NCBI RefSeq assembly: GCF_002901865.1
Contig: NZ_PPQF01000047.1
Span: 1 to 64,000, forward strand
Length of the DNA stretch: 64,000 nucleotides
Direction of reading: 5' to 3'
Origin: Staphylococcus agnetis
GTDB lineage: Bacteria > Bacillota > Bacilli > Staphylococcales > Staphylococcaceae
Shown one piece after another: positions 29,765-39,658 of this stretch. Within the stretch, counting starts at the first letter, position 1, and each line of letters starts with the position of its first letter. The translations under genes were made by a program, and so were the position numbers. The notes beneath the pieces are model-generated. The model was not told the DNA's origin. It worked only from the letters and a program-made list of their open reading frames with translations, and searched no databases.

Positions 29765-30898
29765 ATGTACCAATTACTAGCAGTATGTCCTATGGGGCTT
29801 GAATCTATTGTAGCTAAAGAAGTTCAAGAGTTAGGATATGAGACACGTATTGAGAACGGGCGCATTTATTTCGAAGGGGACGAAAGCGCTATTGTTAAAG
29901 CCAATTTATGGTTAAGAACTGCTGATCGTGTCAAACTCATTGTCGGTCAATTTGAAGCAGTAACTTTTGATGAATTATTTGAAAAAACAAAGGCTTTGCC
30001 TTGGGAAGCAATCATTAGTAAAGATGGAAAATTTCCTGTGCAAGGTCGTAGTTTAAAATCAAAGTTATTTAGTGTACCTGACGTTCAAGCGATTACTAAA
30101 AAAGCTATCGTTGAACGTCTCAAACACGCTTATAAAACCCCTGGATGGTTAGAAGAATCTGGGGCCAATTATCCGGTCGAAGTTAACATTTTAAAAGATA
30201 AAGTTTTACTTACGATTGATACATCTGGTTCTGGTTTAAATCGTCGTGGATATCGTTTAAAACAAGGGGAAGCACCGATTAAAGAAACACTAGCTGCTGC
30301 TTTAGTTAAATTAGCTAACTGGACAGGGGATACACCGCTTATCGACCCATTTTGTGGATCGGGAACTATTGCTATTGAAGCTTGCATGATTGCTCAAAAT
30401 ATTGCGCCAGGTTTCAATCGCTCTTTTGTATCCGAGCAGTGGGATATCATGCCAGATCAGCTATTTGATTCATTGCGCGCTGAAGCAGATGAAGCTGCAG
30501 ATTATGATAAAGAAATTGAAATATATGCTTCTGATATTGACCCTCATATGGTAGAAATAGCAAAAGCCAACGCTGATGAAGTTGGCATGGGTGATATTAT
30601 TCAATTTAGTGTCAAAGATGTGAATACTTTAACACTTACACATGAGGGACCAATTGGTATTATTGGAAACCCACCTTATGGCGAACGTATCGGTGAACGT
30701 AACGAAGTTGAAGAAATGTATCGTTATTTAGGCACATTACTTCATAAACATGACCAACTTTCGCTTTATATTATGACAAGTCATAAAGACTTTGAATATT
30801 TAGCCAATCGCAAAGCTACAAAACGTCGAAAACTCTTTAATGGCTATATTGAAACAACGTATTATCAATACTGGGCACCTAAAAAAGCTGATGCGTAA
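29765..30898 (+). CDS. THUMP-domain rRNA methyltransferase (YpsC/RlmL-like)
   Basis: Probable 23S rRNA guanine-N2 methyltransferase (377 residues). The N-terminal ferredoxin-like/THUMP part covers about 1-155. The Rossmann methyltransferase part has the UPF0020 signature FCGSGTIAIEA as SAM motif I and the catalytic NPPYGERIG. It is the single-domain size, lacking the second methyltransferase half of E. coli RlmL. The ribosome binding site TTAGGAGGAAAATC is strong. Position after gpsB-rnpB matches Bacillus ypsC. Confidence 0.9.
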   Translation: MYQLLAVCPMGLESIVAKEVQELGYETRIENGRIYFEGDESAIVKANLWLRTADRVKLIVGQFEAVTFDELFEKTKALPWEAIISKDGKFPVQGRSLKSKLFSVPDVQAITKKAIVERLKHAYKTPGWLEESGANYPVEVNILKDKVLLTIDTSGSGLNRRGYRLKQGEAPIKETLAAALVKLANWTGDTPLIDPFCGSGTIAIEACMIAQNIAPGFNRSFVSEQWDIMPDQLFDSLRAEADEAADYDKEIEIYASDIDPHMVEIAKANADEVGMGDIIQFSVKDVNTLTLTHEGPIGIIGNPPYGERIGERNEVEEMYRYLGTLLHKHDQLSLYIMTSHKDFEYLANRKATKRRKLFNGYIETTYYQYWAPKKADA

Positions 30899-31041
30899 AG
30901 TGCAAACTTGTAAAGTATTCTTAGTTGCATTCCGCTTCTCATAATTATAATGATTTTCGTGACATACATTGCTGTTCAAGAATGTAAATGATTGTGTCAA
31001 TAGTGAGATAATCATTTATGAAGATAAAGGGGGCTATGTCG

Positions 31042-31956
31042 ATGCAAGATACAAGTTTTAAAAAGGGGATTATGTTCTCATTAATCGCATATATACTTTG
31101 GGGAACATTACCACTTTACTGGGCATTAATCACGGGGATTAATGCGATTGAAACCTTAATGATACGCATAATTTTGTCCCTTATTTTTATGTTATTGTTG
31201 TTGCCACTAATGAAACAATGGACAACATTTAAAAACGATTTACAACAACTCATTGCGTCACCTAAAAAAATCATCATTATTATTATTGCTGGTTATGTGG
31301 TGACATTAAATTGGGGAACATTTATTTATGCTATTGAAGCTGGTTATGTATTACAAACAAGTTTGGGATATTATATCAATCCATTAGTAAGTATATTATT
31401 AGCAATGATATTCTTTAAAGAACGCTTTAATCGTTTAGAGTGGTTAGCTATAGTCGTTGCTTTAACTGGCGTGCTTTATATGACCGTTAAAATAGGTGAA
31501 TTTCCTTTCATCTCTTTATTGTTAGCATTTTCATTTGGAATTTATGGTTTATTAAAAAAATTAGTCCCTTTAAATGCGATGAGTAGTATAACTATTGAAA
31601 CGATAGTGACCACACCGATGGCACTCATTTATATCTTATATATGACGTTCCAACATCATTTAAGTATTGGATTTAATATGTCATCATTTTGGCTCCTGTT
31701 TTCAGGCGCTGTCACGGCCATCCCTTTACTCTCATTTTCTGCTGGCGCCATTAGGATTCCACTATCCTTAATGGGGTTTATCCAATATGTTGGGCCAACA
31801 CTTATTTTCATATTAGGTATTTTTGTATTTAAGGAACCGTTTAACATGGACCAATTTATTACATTTTGTTTTATATGGTCAGGTATTTTAATTTATGTTT
31901 TATCGCAAATTATCAAAATATATAAAAGACCTACACCTTTAAAATATCAAAATTAA
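31042..31956 (+). CDS. rarD: EamA-family transporter RarD
   Basis: Inner-membrane protein of the drug/metabolite transporter superfamily, 304 residues with ten predicted helices in two repeats. RarD signatures are the start FKKGIMFSLIAYILWGTLPLYW, NWGTFIYAI and GYYINPLVSILL. ATG 31042 was chosen because AAAGGGGG ends eight bases upstream. Substrate unknown; the family name comes from a weak link to chloramphenicol sensitivity. A strong terminator follows. Confidence 0.88.
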   Translation: MQDTSFKKGIMFSLIAYILWGTLPLYWALITGINAIETLMIRIILSLIFMLLLLPLMKQWTTFKNDLQQLIASPKKIIIIIIAGYVVTLNWGTFIYAIEAGYVLQTSLGYYINPLVSILLAMIFFKERFNRLEWLAIVVALTGVLYMTVKIGEFPFISLLLAFSFGIYGLLKKLVPLNAMSSITIETIVTTPMALIYILYMTFQHHLSIGFNMSSFWLLFSGAVTAIPLLSFSAGAIRIPLSLMGFIQYVGPTLIFILGIFVFKEPFNMDQFITFCFIWSGILIYVLSQIIKIYKRPTPLKYQN

Positions 31957-32024
31957 CGCACTCAATATGCTTATAAAATTGTGTATGATAACTCAAAAAA
32001 TGATATTATAGTTGTTTTCATTGC

Positions 32025-32065
32025 AAGCTTTCAAAATTCATGTATGTGAATTTTGGAAGCTTTTT
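32025..32065 (+). terminator. rarD terminator
   Basis: A 16-bp stem (32025-32040 with 32047-32062, one G-U), six-base loop, then a T-run. Confidence 0.9.
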
Positions 32066-32253
32066 CTATTTTGTTGTTGCTGAAATGCTATCTCGTTTGT
32101 CTATTAAAAATTTGACCAGATGAATGATAAAAGAGGCATTTTTTACAACATTAATGAGTTTGATATAGCTTAAAGGAATTGCATTAAATCCAACATTAGT
32201 TATTCATTCAATGTGACATCTTTATTGTTCACTTTTATTCTTGAATCGTGTTG

Positions 32254-32282
32254 TTGGTTTTTTTAATGGCGTCACCTATAAT
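32254..32282 (+). promoter_or_regulatory. dynA promoter
   Basis: TTGGTT, 17 bases, TATAAT, ending 38 bases before the start codon. Confidence 0.7.
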
Positions 32283-32320
32283 ACAATAGTAAAGAACCAT
32301 TTAAACAAGGGGAGTACACT

Positions 32321-35300
32321 ATGCATAACCAAGCACAATTGGATATTTTATATAAATTAAAAAAAGAAGCGGAGAAGTCCAATCACACGTCTTTTGTACA
32401 TACAATCAATCAAATGATCAAAAAAGTTTATTTAGATCATTATACGATGACATTTGTCGGTCATTTTTCTGCTGGTAAATCTACGGTTATAAATCGGTTA
32501 ATCGGTCAGGATATTTTACCGAGCTCACCTGTTCCTACAACAAGTAACACAGCTCTAGTAACTGTTTCTGAAACTTCAGGCATTACAGCAAATATAGAAG
32601 GTCAAAGCTATACTATTTTAGATTCATACGATGATGTGAAACAAATGAATCGAGAAAACTATAATGTAGAATCGATAGATATTCGCTTTAAGTCTCATGA
32701 ATTTCGTCAAGGCTTAACGTTTCAAGATACACCTGGTGTGGACTCAAATGTTCAATCACATAGCGCAAGTACAGAAAGCTTTCTATACACTAGTAATATG
32801 GTATTTTACACAGTTGATTATAATCATGTGCAATCAGCTTTAAATTTTCAATTTATGAAACGTTTAAATCATGCCAATATTCCTGTGGTATTTGTGATCA
32901 ATCAAATTGATAAACATGTGGATTCAGAAATTCCATTTGAAACGTTTAAATCCCGTGTGGAGGCGTCGCTTAAAGAATGGGATATACAACTAGAAGCCAC
33001 GTTCTACATAACTAAGTTTTCACATGAAGCAAATGAATTTGAAGCACTTAAATCCTTTATACGTCAGCAAGATGAAAATAGAGAACCCGTTAAAGATTAT
33101 GTAAATCGAATGGTCGATTTTATCACTCAACATCAATCAGATTATTTGGAACAAAAAATGAATGATATATTGTCTCAGTTAAATATTGAAGTTGACCAAT
33201 TTGACCATGCCTATGACACTTTTAAACAAAATCAAGCTGTTCAAGAGGAATCCGCACGATTAAGCAACAAATCTACTTTAAAAACAGATTTATATAACAA
33301 TCGAAAACACATTTTAGATAATGCTTACGTCATGACACATGATATGCGTGAACATATACGTCATTATTTAGAAAGTAATGCAAAAGATTTTAAAGTGGGT
33401 GGTTGGTTTAATAAACAAAAGAAATTAGAGGAAATACGTCAGTCACGCTTAAATACGTTGATGGACGCCCTTCAAAATAAAGTCACACAAGAAATAGCAA
33501 AGCCCATGCGTGAAGATATGTCTTATTTGACACGCTTTATACATGATCAAGGTTTAAATCATCAAATTGTCAATCAAAACTTTGACATTCCAGTTGACTT
33601 AATCACAGATTTGTATCAGACCCAAATACAAATTAGCAATCAATATGTATTGACATTTTCTGAAAACTTAATGAAACAAATACGACAGTACGTCTTGAAA
33701 TCAAGTGAACCATTAGATACCCGCATCGTATCATCCATTGATATTATTGAAGAAACAAATACCAATAATGAAGACGCTAACCTATATTCGCAATATGTAG
33801 AACTTCGTGCGTTAAAAGCATCTTTAGATACGAAAAATTATCAACATTATTATATTCATTTAGACGATTCATTGGATAAACTGATAGATCGTACACCGAT
33901 AAACTATGAACCACAAACTATAAACCAAAACGCTCAAGTAGATATATCGCAAGCTTCAAAGAATCAAAAACATCACGTATCGCAAATAGAAAAAATTAAG
34001 TCTTCGTTAGAAACGCTACAAGAGTTACCTTTATTCCAAACGACAAAAAATAATATTGATGACACGCTAAAACGCATGGATCAACATATCATCAAAATCG
34101 GTGTCTTCGGAACGTTTAGCGCTGGGAAGAGCAGTTTAATCAACGCATTATTAGGAGATCAATATTTAGTAAGCTCACCTAACCCAACGACTTCAGCGAC
34201 GACCGAAATATCATATGGTCATAACAATGCGATTACATTTAAATCTAAATCTACCTTACTTTCAGAGATCAATGATGTCACGGAAGTTGCAGGGTACACA
34301 TTTTCTTCTATCGAAGCATTTTTAAAAGAGGATAAAACAAAACTTAAAGCTAATATTGATAAGAATCGTTTAGCCTTTATTCACGCTGTAGAACAAAATT
34401 ATGATCTATATTCACGCTTAACTAAAGACAGTTTAACGATGGCGGTTGCACAAGATGACATTAAAAAGTGGAGTGCAGAAGATCAATATGCAACATTTGT
34501 AAAAACTGTACATCTTCAATTACCATTGGAATGGCTAAAAGATAAAATTATTATTGATTCGTTAGGATTGCATTCGAATAATCAACGTCACACTAATGAA
34601 ACTGAAAAGATTTTAACAACTTCAGATTTAATTATTTACGTGAGTTACTTTAACCATTCATTTACAGATAATGACAAAGCGTTTATTCAACATATGAAAG
34701 AAATGAATCAATTGATGGAAAACCAAGCGTTTAAAATGGTTGTCAATGCGACAGATCTTGCAGAAACAGATGAAGACCGTTACGCTGTAATGAACTATGT
34801 ACAAAGTGCATTAAATGAAGTGGGAATGACACCTGAAGTGTTTGGAGTATCTAGTCGAAATGCCTTAATACATGGTGATGCTGGTCTAGAGAAACTTAAA
34901 GCGCGTGTAGATGATTTTGCACAAGTAGAATCAAAAGAAGTATTAGAGTCACAATTGAATCATCAACTTCTTTACATATACGATGCTTTAAACGCAATGG
35001 TGCTTGATTTTGAGAAAGATAGCACGAAACGAACACACCAACATGAACGTTTAAAAACAATACGATCACCTCACGTATTTGATGCTCAAATTTTATCAAC
35101 AACTGCCCAACAGGCTGAAAATGAAATTTCTGATCAACTTTATCATCTTCATGAACGTTTAAAAATACAATTGTTAGATGATATCAAAGCAGTATTTAAC
35201 GGCCAAATGACAAATACAGATGATTTTAAACAAGAAAAACTAGCAGCTTCTAAACGTTATTTAGATCATGTTCATCAAAAACTATACTTAGAACAAACTT

Positions 35301-35782
35301 TAATCGTTGAACGATTAAAACGCTGTTTCATAGATCACTTTGAGCATCAATGCATCCCTACATTAAAAGCATTGCACGAACTACATGTATTGGTACAACC
35401 AAAATTAACTTTTCAATTAGACCAACTTGAGACACCTTATTTAAAACTTGATTTAGACACTTTTGTAGCTTCGTTGCCTAAATCTTTAACGAAAAAGAAA
35501 ATTATTCAAGCACAAGGACAAAAAGAAATCCAAGAAGCAATCAAAGAGAAGACGCTCCAACATTTACAAACACCTATAGTGCATCTAAAAAAAGCATTAC
35601 ATGAGCGTAATCAATTATTGATTCAACAAGGAAAGTCACTTCTAAATGAATTAGAGCAAGTTGCTCAAAGCGAAATAGACCAAGTCATTTCATATCGTAT
35701 TGATAATCAATTAGTGGCACAAATCAAACAAATATTACCTAAATTACAAAATACTTTAGAAATTGAGGATTCACATGAGTAA
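32321..35782 (+). CDS. dynA: Double dynamin-like GTPase
   Basis: A 1153-residue tandem bacterial dynamin, the form found in Bacillus as DynA (YpbR), which tethers and fuses membranes and helps cells resist phage and pore-forming damage. Two GTPase modules are visible. The first has P-loop GHFSAGKST at 47-55, DTPGVD and NQID; the second starts near residue 593 with GTFSAGKSSLINALLG. In the second module the G3 site reads IDSLGLHS, unlike the DxPG of the first. Long helical stalk regions separate them. The 3' end overlaps the exonuclease gene by 8 bases. Confidence 0.92.
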   Translation: MHNQAQLDILYKLKKEAEKSNHTSFVHTINQMIKKVYLDHYTMTFVGHFSAGKSTVINRLIGQDILPSSPVPTTSNTALVTVSETSGITANIEGQSYTILDSYDDVKQMNRENYNVESIDIRFKSHEFRQGLTFQDTPGVDSNVQSHSASTESFLYTSNMVFYTVDYNHVQSALNFQFMKRLNHANIPVVFVINQIDKHVDSEIPFETFKSRVEASLKEWDIQLEATFYITKFSHEANEFEALKSFIRQQDENREPVKDYVNRMVDFITQHQSDYLEQKMNDILSQLNIEVDQFDHAYDTFKQNQAVQEESARLSNKSTLKTDLYNNRKHILDNAYVMTHDMREHIRHYLESNAKDFKVGGWFNKQKKLEEIRQSRLNTLMDALQNKVTQEIAKPMREDMSYLTRFIHDQGLNHQIVNQNFDIPVDLITDLYQTQIQISNQYVLTFSENLMKQIRQYVLKSSEPLDTRIVSSIDIIEETNTNNEDANLYSQYVELRALKASLDTKNYQHYYIHLDDSLDKLIDRTPINYEPQTINQNAQVDISQASKNQKHHVSQIEKIKSSLETLQELPLFQTTKNNIDDTLKRMDQHIIKIGVFGTFSAGKSSLINALLGDQYLVSSPNPTTSATTEISYGHNNAITFKSKSTLLSEINDVTEVAGYTFSSIEAFLKEDKTKLKANIDKNRLAFIHAVEQNYDLYSRLTKDSLTMAVAQDDIKKWSAEDQYATFVKTVHLQLPLEWLKDKIIIDSLGLHSNNQRHTNETEKILTTSDLIIYVSYFNHSFTDNDKAFIQHMKEMNQLMENQAFKMVVNATDLAETDEDRYAVMNYVQSALNEVGMTPEVFGVSSRNALIHGDAGLEKLKARVDDFAQVESKEVLESQLNHQLLYIYDALNAMVLDFEKDSTKRTHQHERLKTIRSPHVFDAQILSTTAQQAENEISDQLYHLHERLKIQLLDDIKAVFNGQMTNTDDFKQEKLAASKRYLDHVHQKLYLEQTLIVERLKRCFIDHFEHQCIPTLKALHELHVLVQPKLTFQLDQLETPYLKLDLDTFVASLPKSLTKKKIIQAQGQKEIQEAIKEKTLQHLQTPIVHLKKALHERNQLLIQQGKSLLNELEQVAQSEIDQVISYRIDNQLVAQIKQILPKLQNTLEIEDSHE

Positions 35783-36659
35783 AAAAATATTATTAATTGA
35801 TGGTATGGCATTATTGTTTAGACATTTTTATGCGACAAGCGTGAATAAGCAGTACATGTTCACTTCCAAAGGATTACCCACAAATGGCACACAAGGTTTT
35901 ATTCGTCACATCTATACTGCGATTAAACAATCTGATCCAACACATGTAGCTGTATGTTGGGATATGGGAAAAGCAACTTTTAGAAACGAAATTTTCGAAG
36001 GATATAAGCAAAATAGGACGGAGCCGCCAGAAGCATTATTACCACAATTTGATCATGTTAAGCACATCTCTGAAGCATTAGGATTTCATAATATAGGTGT
36101 ATCTCATTATGAAGCAGATGACGTTATTGGAACGATTGCAAGTCATTATAAAGATGTAGAAGACGCTCAAGTTGTCATTGTTACAGGCGACCGTGATTTA
36201 CTCCAATGTGCTTCTAAAAACGTAGAAATTTGGTTAATTAAAAAAGGATTCACTGAATATGTAAAAGTCGACGAACAAGCATTTATATCACAGTACGCAT
36301 TACAGCCTAAACAATTAATAGATATTAAAGCATTTATGGGAGATAGTGCGGATGGGTACCCAGGTGTTAAGGGGATAGGTGAAAAAACAGCCATTAAACT
36401 TATTCAAGCATACCACTCAGTAGAGGGTGTGCTTGAAAATATGCATCATCTTACACCAGGACAACAAAAGAAAATCCAAACACATCTTGATGATTTAAAA
36501 CTATCGAAGCGATTAGCACGTATTGAAGACAATGTACCTATCAACTTTAAAAATTTAGAACAATACCTACTCTATGAGCACAATATTATGCATGCGCTTC
36601 GAATATGTGAGGCACATGAATTACGAGTTTCCCATCGCTACTTGAGATCACTCTTTTAA
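35775..36659 (+). CDS. 5'-3' exonuclease (YpcP-like)
   Basis: Stand-alone version (294 residues) of the N-terminal 5' nuclease domain of DNA polymerase I, able to remove RNA primers and flaps. Metal-binding and FEN motifs: LIDGMALLFRHFYA, CWDMGKATFRNE, ADDVIGTIA, VTGDRDLLQ, GDSADGYPGVKGIGEKTA with the helix-hairpin-helix. ATG 35775 follows a GAGGA site inside dynA, so the two are co-translated. It provides 5' nuclease activity in addition to PolA. Confidence 0.92.
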   Translation: MSKKILLIDGMALLFRHFYATSVNKQYMFTSKGLPTNGTQGFIRHIYTAIKQSDPTHVAVCWDMGKATFRNEIFEGYKQNRTEPPEALLPQFDHVKHISEALGFHNIGVSHYEADDVIGTIASHYKDVEDAQVVIVTGDRDLLQCASKNVEIWLIKKGFTEYVKVDEQAFISQYALQPKQLIDIKAFMGDSADGYPGVKGIGEKTAIKLIQAYHSVEGVLENMHHLTPGQQKKIQTHLDDLKLSKRLARIEDNVPINFKNLEQYLLYEHNIMHALRICEAHELRVSHRYLRSLF

Positions 36660-36724
36660 AACAATGTATGAAACATTATTGAGAAGATTTCATAATCAAA
36701 TTAAGCATCGAATATAACAAATAA

Positions 36725-36764
36725 CATAGCCTTCAGCACTCATCAATGAATGTTGAAGGCTATG
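36725..36764. terminator. Bidirectional hairpin between convergent genes
   Basis: A 14-bp stem (CATAGCCTTCAGCA with its partner at 36751-36764, one G-U). T-runs are imperfect on both sides. Confidence 0.65.
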
Positions 36765-36845
36765 TCAATACATTTTTAGCGTTAAACGTATTATGTTTAA
36801 CTGTTCATTAAAATAACGCTTAATTCAAACTTTGGTGTTCCACTT

Positions 36846-37247
36846 TTAACTTCGTTTTTTTGTATATTGATACAGCTTTGATTGCGCCAACATATTCGCC
36901 TCTTTATTTTGTTCTCTAGGAATCCATTTGACAAAACACAGGTCAAAAGCATTGGATAGAGCTAAATATGATGTCAAATAGTGTTTATACTTAGCATTTT
37001 TAACAAACTCACGATTCACTGCATCTTCTATTAATTTTGAATCTGTATGTATGAGGGCATTAGAGACGTTCAAATTTTGCGCTTGTTTTAATGCAATTAA
37101 CAACGCTTCCCATTCTGCCTCATGATTCTCTTTTTCTCCAATTACATCAGCAAATACATAACGCTGATGATTTTCTACAATTACCACACCATAAGTACTT
37201 AAACCTGGATTGCCTTGTGATGCAGCATCAAAATATATTTTTGCCAT
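36846..37247 (-). CDS. RNase H-like protein
   Basis: Ribonuclease HI-fold protein of 133 residues. Three of the catalytic acidic positions are clear: FDAASQGNPG, HEAEWEALL and HTDSKLI. The fourth, usually Asp in an AD-LA motif, reads EANMLA, so the metal site may be altered. The start is placed at 37247, with GAGGTG eight bases upstream on the minus strand; the longer frame adds an unconserved leader. It could be an active Firmicute RNase HI paralogue or a degenerate one. Confidence 0.82.
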   Translation of the reverse strand: MAKIYFDAASQGNPGLSTYGVVIVENHQRYVFADVIGEKENHEAEWEALLIALKQAQNLNVSNALIHTDSKLIEDAVNREFVKNAKYKHYLTSYLALSNAFDLCFVKWIPREQNKEANMLAQSKLYQYTKKRS

Positions 37248-37334
37248 ATCAACACCTCTAAATAATAGTAACACGAAGCGATAAAAAAAGAGAATGAACG
37301 TCTATTGTTCACTCTCCTTAGTTTTATCCTATAT

Positions 37335-38040
37335 TTAATCAATTTGAAAAGGTTTAATTTTCCCTTTACGATACAGCCATTTAGCCCAATATCCAAAAGG
37401 CACATTGAAAATTGTAGCTATTAACTTAAGAACGTACGTCGTAACAAAAATTTCAAACACTACATCATTAGGTAAAGGTCCACCTAAAAATGCTATGATT
37501 ACAAAAATACCTGTATCGATAATTGAACTTAACATTGTACTTCCATATGCTCGTATAAAAAATGTACGGTCTGAACTAAAAATCCGCTTAATACAGCTAA
37601 AGATAAAGACATCGATATATTGACCTATAATATAAGCAATAATTGAAGCTAAAGCAATACGGGGCACCAACCCAAAAATTGTATCCAAAGCGCTTTGTGC
37701 GATATCAGCTGTACTTGGTTGAAAACTTAATGAAATTTGCATCAAAATAATCATGATTAATGTCGAAAAAAAGCCCATCCATACCGCTCGCTTTGCGACT
37801 TTACGTCCATAATATATCATTAAGTATATCAGTTGCTAAATATATAGATGCAAACATAACATTACCTAACGTCGCAGATATCGTAAAAATATCTACTGTT
37901 TTTATCACTTGTATATTGGCTATCATCGTTCCTATAGCGACCCAAACCATTAAACCTTGGGGACCAAATAACCGAAACATTAAAACCAATAAAATAAAAG
38001 TCATTAAAAAAGCAACTAAACCTAACCATTCATTAAACAT
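37335..38040 (-). pseudogene. Queuosine precursor transporter, frameshifted
   Basis: YhhQ/COG1738-type membrane protein expected to import preQ0/preQ1 for tRNA queuosine. Two reading frames cover it: 38040-37801 (79 residues, ending with a wrong tail ILWT) and 37820-37335 (161 residues). Deleting one base near 37809-37816 joins ATDILNDI to YGRKVAKRAV and gives a continuous 234-residue protein, normal for the family, with about six membrane helices. The second frame has no ribosome binding site. Either a true inactivating insertion or a sequencing error; the riboswitch upstream looks intact. Confidence 0.85.
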
Positions 38041-38333
38041 GAAATTCCTCCTAAATTTTGATTAAGCGGGTGTTTAGAAACCGCTTCTATACTTCTAAAA
38101 TTGCCTACATTGAATTTAAGGACTTGATAATAATCCGACTTGAATTGCCACAATAATTAAATCAATCTCAACTTAATTATAATAATTAAAATAAATATAA
38201 ATATCAATAGATGTAACAAAAGTTTTGCATGTCTATGAGAAAAACGTATGCTTGAAATTTAAATATTTCATTGAAAAGGGAATACATGTTACCATAATGT
38301 TTATTGTGTGTGCTAATTTAAGGAGTGATGATT
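38041..38333. other. Divergent region between transporter and zinc-finger gene
   Basis: Contains the minus-strand preQ1-I riboswitch (38046-38090), and otherwise very AT-rich sequence in which I see no gene. I did not find a confident promoter for either side. Confidence 0.5.
38046..38090 (-). promoter_or_regulatory. preQ1-I riboswitch
   Basis: Read on the minus strand: P1 stem AAGCGG (38081-38086) with CCGCTT (38064-38069), loop TTTCTAAACAC closely matching the Bacillus preQ1-I loop, then an A-rich tail. CTAA in the loop can pair with TTAG of the tail to form the pseudoknot, and that TTAG runs into the AGGAGG ribosome binding site. This predicts translational shut-off when preQ1 binds. The gene behind it is a queuosine-precursor transporter, the expected target. 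Confidence 0.82.
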
Positions 38334-38519
38334 GTGTTTACAGAAACAAAAAAACGTGCTGTTTCAAAAATTGACCAATTAATGAACCAATATTGTGAGC
38401 AATGTATGATCAAAACACATATCAGACAATCTCAGAATAAGACGAAAGCACATCATTTTTGCATAAAAGAGTGTTCAGTTGGAAAACAAATTCAACAATT
38501 AGGCAATGAATTACAATAG
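38334..38519 (+). CDS. Small zinc-finger protein
   Basis: A 61-residue protein with four cysteines and one or two histidines in a treble-clef-like pattern: [10 protein letters not shown] near the middle and [17 protein letters not shown] near the end. GTG at 38334 is the likely start, since AAGGAG ends eight bases upstream; the ATG at 38328 is too close. It is similar to the short zinc-finger proteins of Bacillales with no assigned role. It precedes cvfC by 11 bases, so it is probably co-transcribed. Confidence 0.8.
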   Translation: MFTETKKRAVSKIDQLMNQYCEQCMIKTHIRQSQNKTKAHHFCIKECSVGKQIQQLGNELQ

Positions 38520-38530
38520 GGGGACATTTT

Positions 38531-39646
38531 ATGGAAATTGTAAAAGTTGAACCTACTCCAAGTCCAAATACAATGAAGATTATTTTGTCTCAAAAAAGGG
38601 CGGACAATCAATCTAATACGTATACTGAAATCAAAAAAGAACAACCAGAATTTATTAATGCGTTGCTTGCCATTCAAGATGTCAAATCAATTTTTCACGT
38701 ACTCGACTTTATTGCTGTTGACAAAACACCGAAAGCTGAATGGGAAAGCGTGTTACCTCAAATCACAGAATCATTAACTCATGGAAGTATTGCGTCAACA
38801 CACTCAGTTGAGCCAGATACGCATTTTGGTGAAGTCACAGTGGAAATTTTGAAGTTTAAAAATATCCCATACCAAATTAAGTTAACATCAGGTAATGAGG
38901 AATTGCGACATCAATTACCAGATCATTTTGTCGAGGCCATGACTTCTGCACAAAAAGCGGGTGATAATGTTGTTTTCATGCGTAAATGGGAGCTATTGGG
39001 TATTAGATACGGTGAAATGGATGAAGTCATGTCACATGTGGAGACTGAAATTAGCGCACTATACCCAAAAGATACACTTCATACACTCGTGAAAGAAGCA
39101 CAAGAAAGTGATATACATGTACCTCAAAAACTTTATAAACATGTTACACTAGAGACATACCAACAAACATCAGACTGGAACGAACGTTTACGTATGTTAA
39201 AATCTTTTCCAAAGCCTACAGTTGAAGACTATCCATTATTAGATGCTGCTTTAAAGGAAGATAAAGTACCGTTAAGACGAGAAGCAGTAGTATTATTGAG
39301 TATGATAGAAAATAAAGCAACATTACCATATTTATATAAGGGGTTGCGTGATAAAAATCCTGCTGTACGTCGAACTGCTGGTGATGGATTAAGTGACCTT
39401 GGATACAAAGAAGCATTGCCGGAAATGGAAAAAGCACTGTCAGATCCACAAAAAATTGTTCGCTGGCGTGCAGCAATGTTTTTGTTCGATGAAGGTGGAC
39501 AAGACCAATTAAAAACGCTTAAAGCTCATCAAAATGATGACGCATACGAAGTGAAGTTACAAATAGAAATGGCTATTGCGCGAATTGAAAATGGTGAAGC
39601 CGCTTTAGGTTCTGTTTGGAAACAAATCGCAAATCGAAATCAATAG
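38531..39646 (+). CDS. cvfC: Conserved virulence factor C
   Basis: A 371-residue protein matching the staphylococcal CvfC family, named from virulence screens in S. aureus. The N terminus (about 1-90, [14 protein letters not shown]) resembles the NifU N-terminal scaffold-like domain. The C-terminal half (about 225-350) is built of HEAT-like repeats, for example [25 protein letters not shown] and [13 protein letters not shown]. It has no signal peptide. An iron-sulfur or metal role is suggested by the first domain but not shown. It sits between a zinc-finger gene and a bacilliredoxin. Confidence 0.9.
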   Translation: MEIVKVEPTPSPNTMKIILSQKRADNQSNTYTEIKKEQPEFINALLAIQDVKSIFHVLDFIAVDKTPKAEWESVLPQITESLTHGSIASTHSVEPDTHFGEVTVEILKFKNIPYQIKLTSGNEELRHQLPDHFVEAMTSAQKAGDNVVFMRKWELLGIRYGEMDEVMSHVETEISALYPKDTLHTLVKEAQESDIHVPQKLYKHVTLETYQQTSDWNERLRMLKSFPKPTVEDYPLLDAALKEDKVPLRREAVVLLSMIENKATLPYLYKGLRDKNPAVRRTAGDGLSDLGYKEALPEMEKALSDPQKIVRWRAAMFLFDEGGQDQLKTLKAHQNDDAYEVKLQIEMAIARIENGEAALGSVWKQIANRNQ

Positions 39647-39658
39647 GGAGATGTTAAC

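Larger units (their letters stand above)
31957..32320 (+). other. rarD-dynA intergenic region
   Basis: Holds the rarD terminator (32025-32065) and the dynA promoter (32254-32282). Nothing recognisable lies between 32066 and 32253. Confidence 0.6.

Noticed and set aside
37405-37623. Plus-strand frames antisense to the transporter pseudogene
   Set aside because: The minus-strand frames carry the conserved protein; these are shadows.
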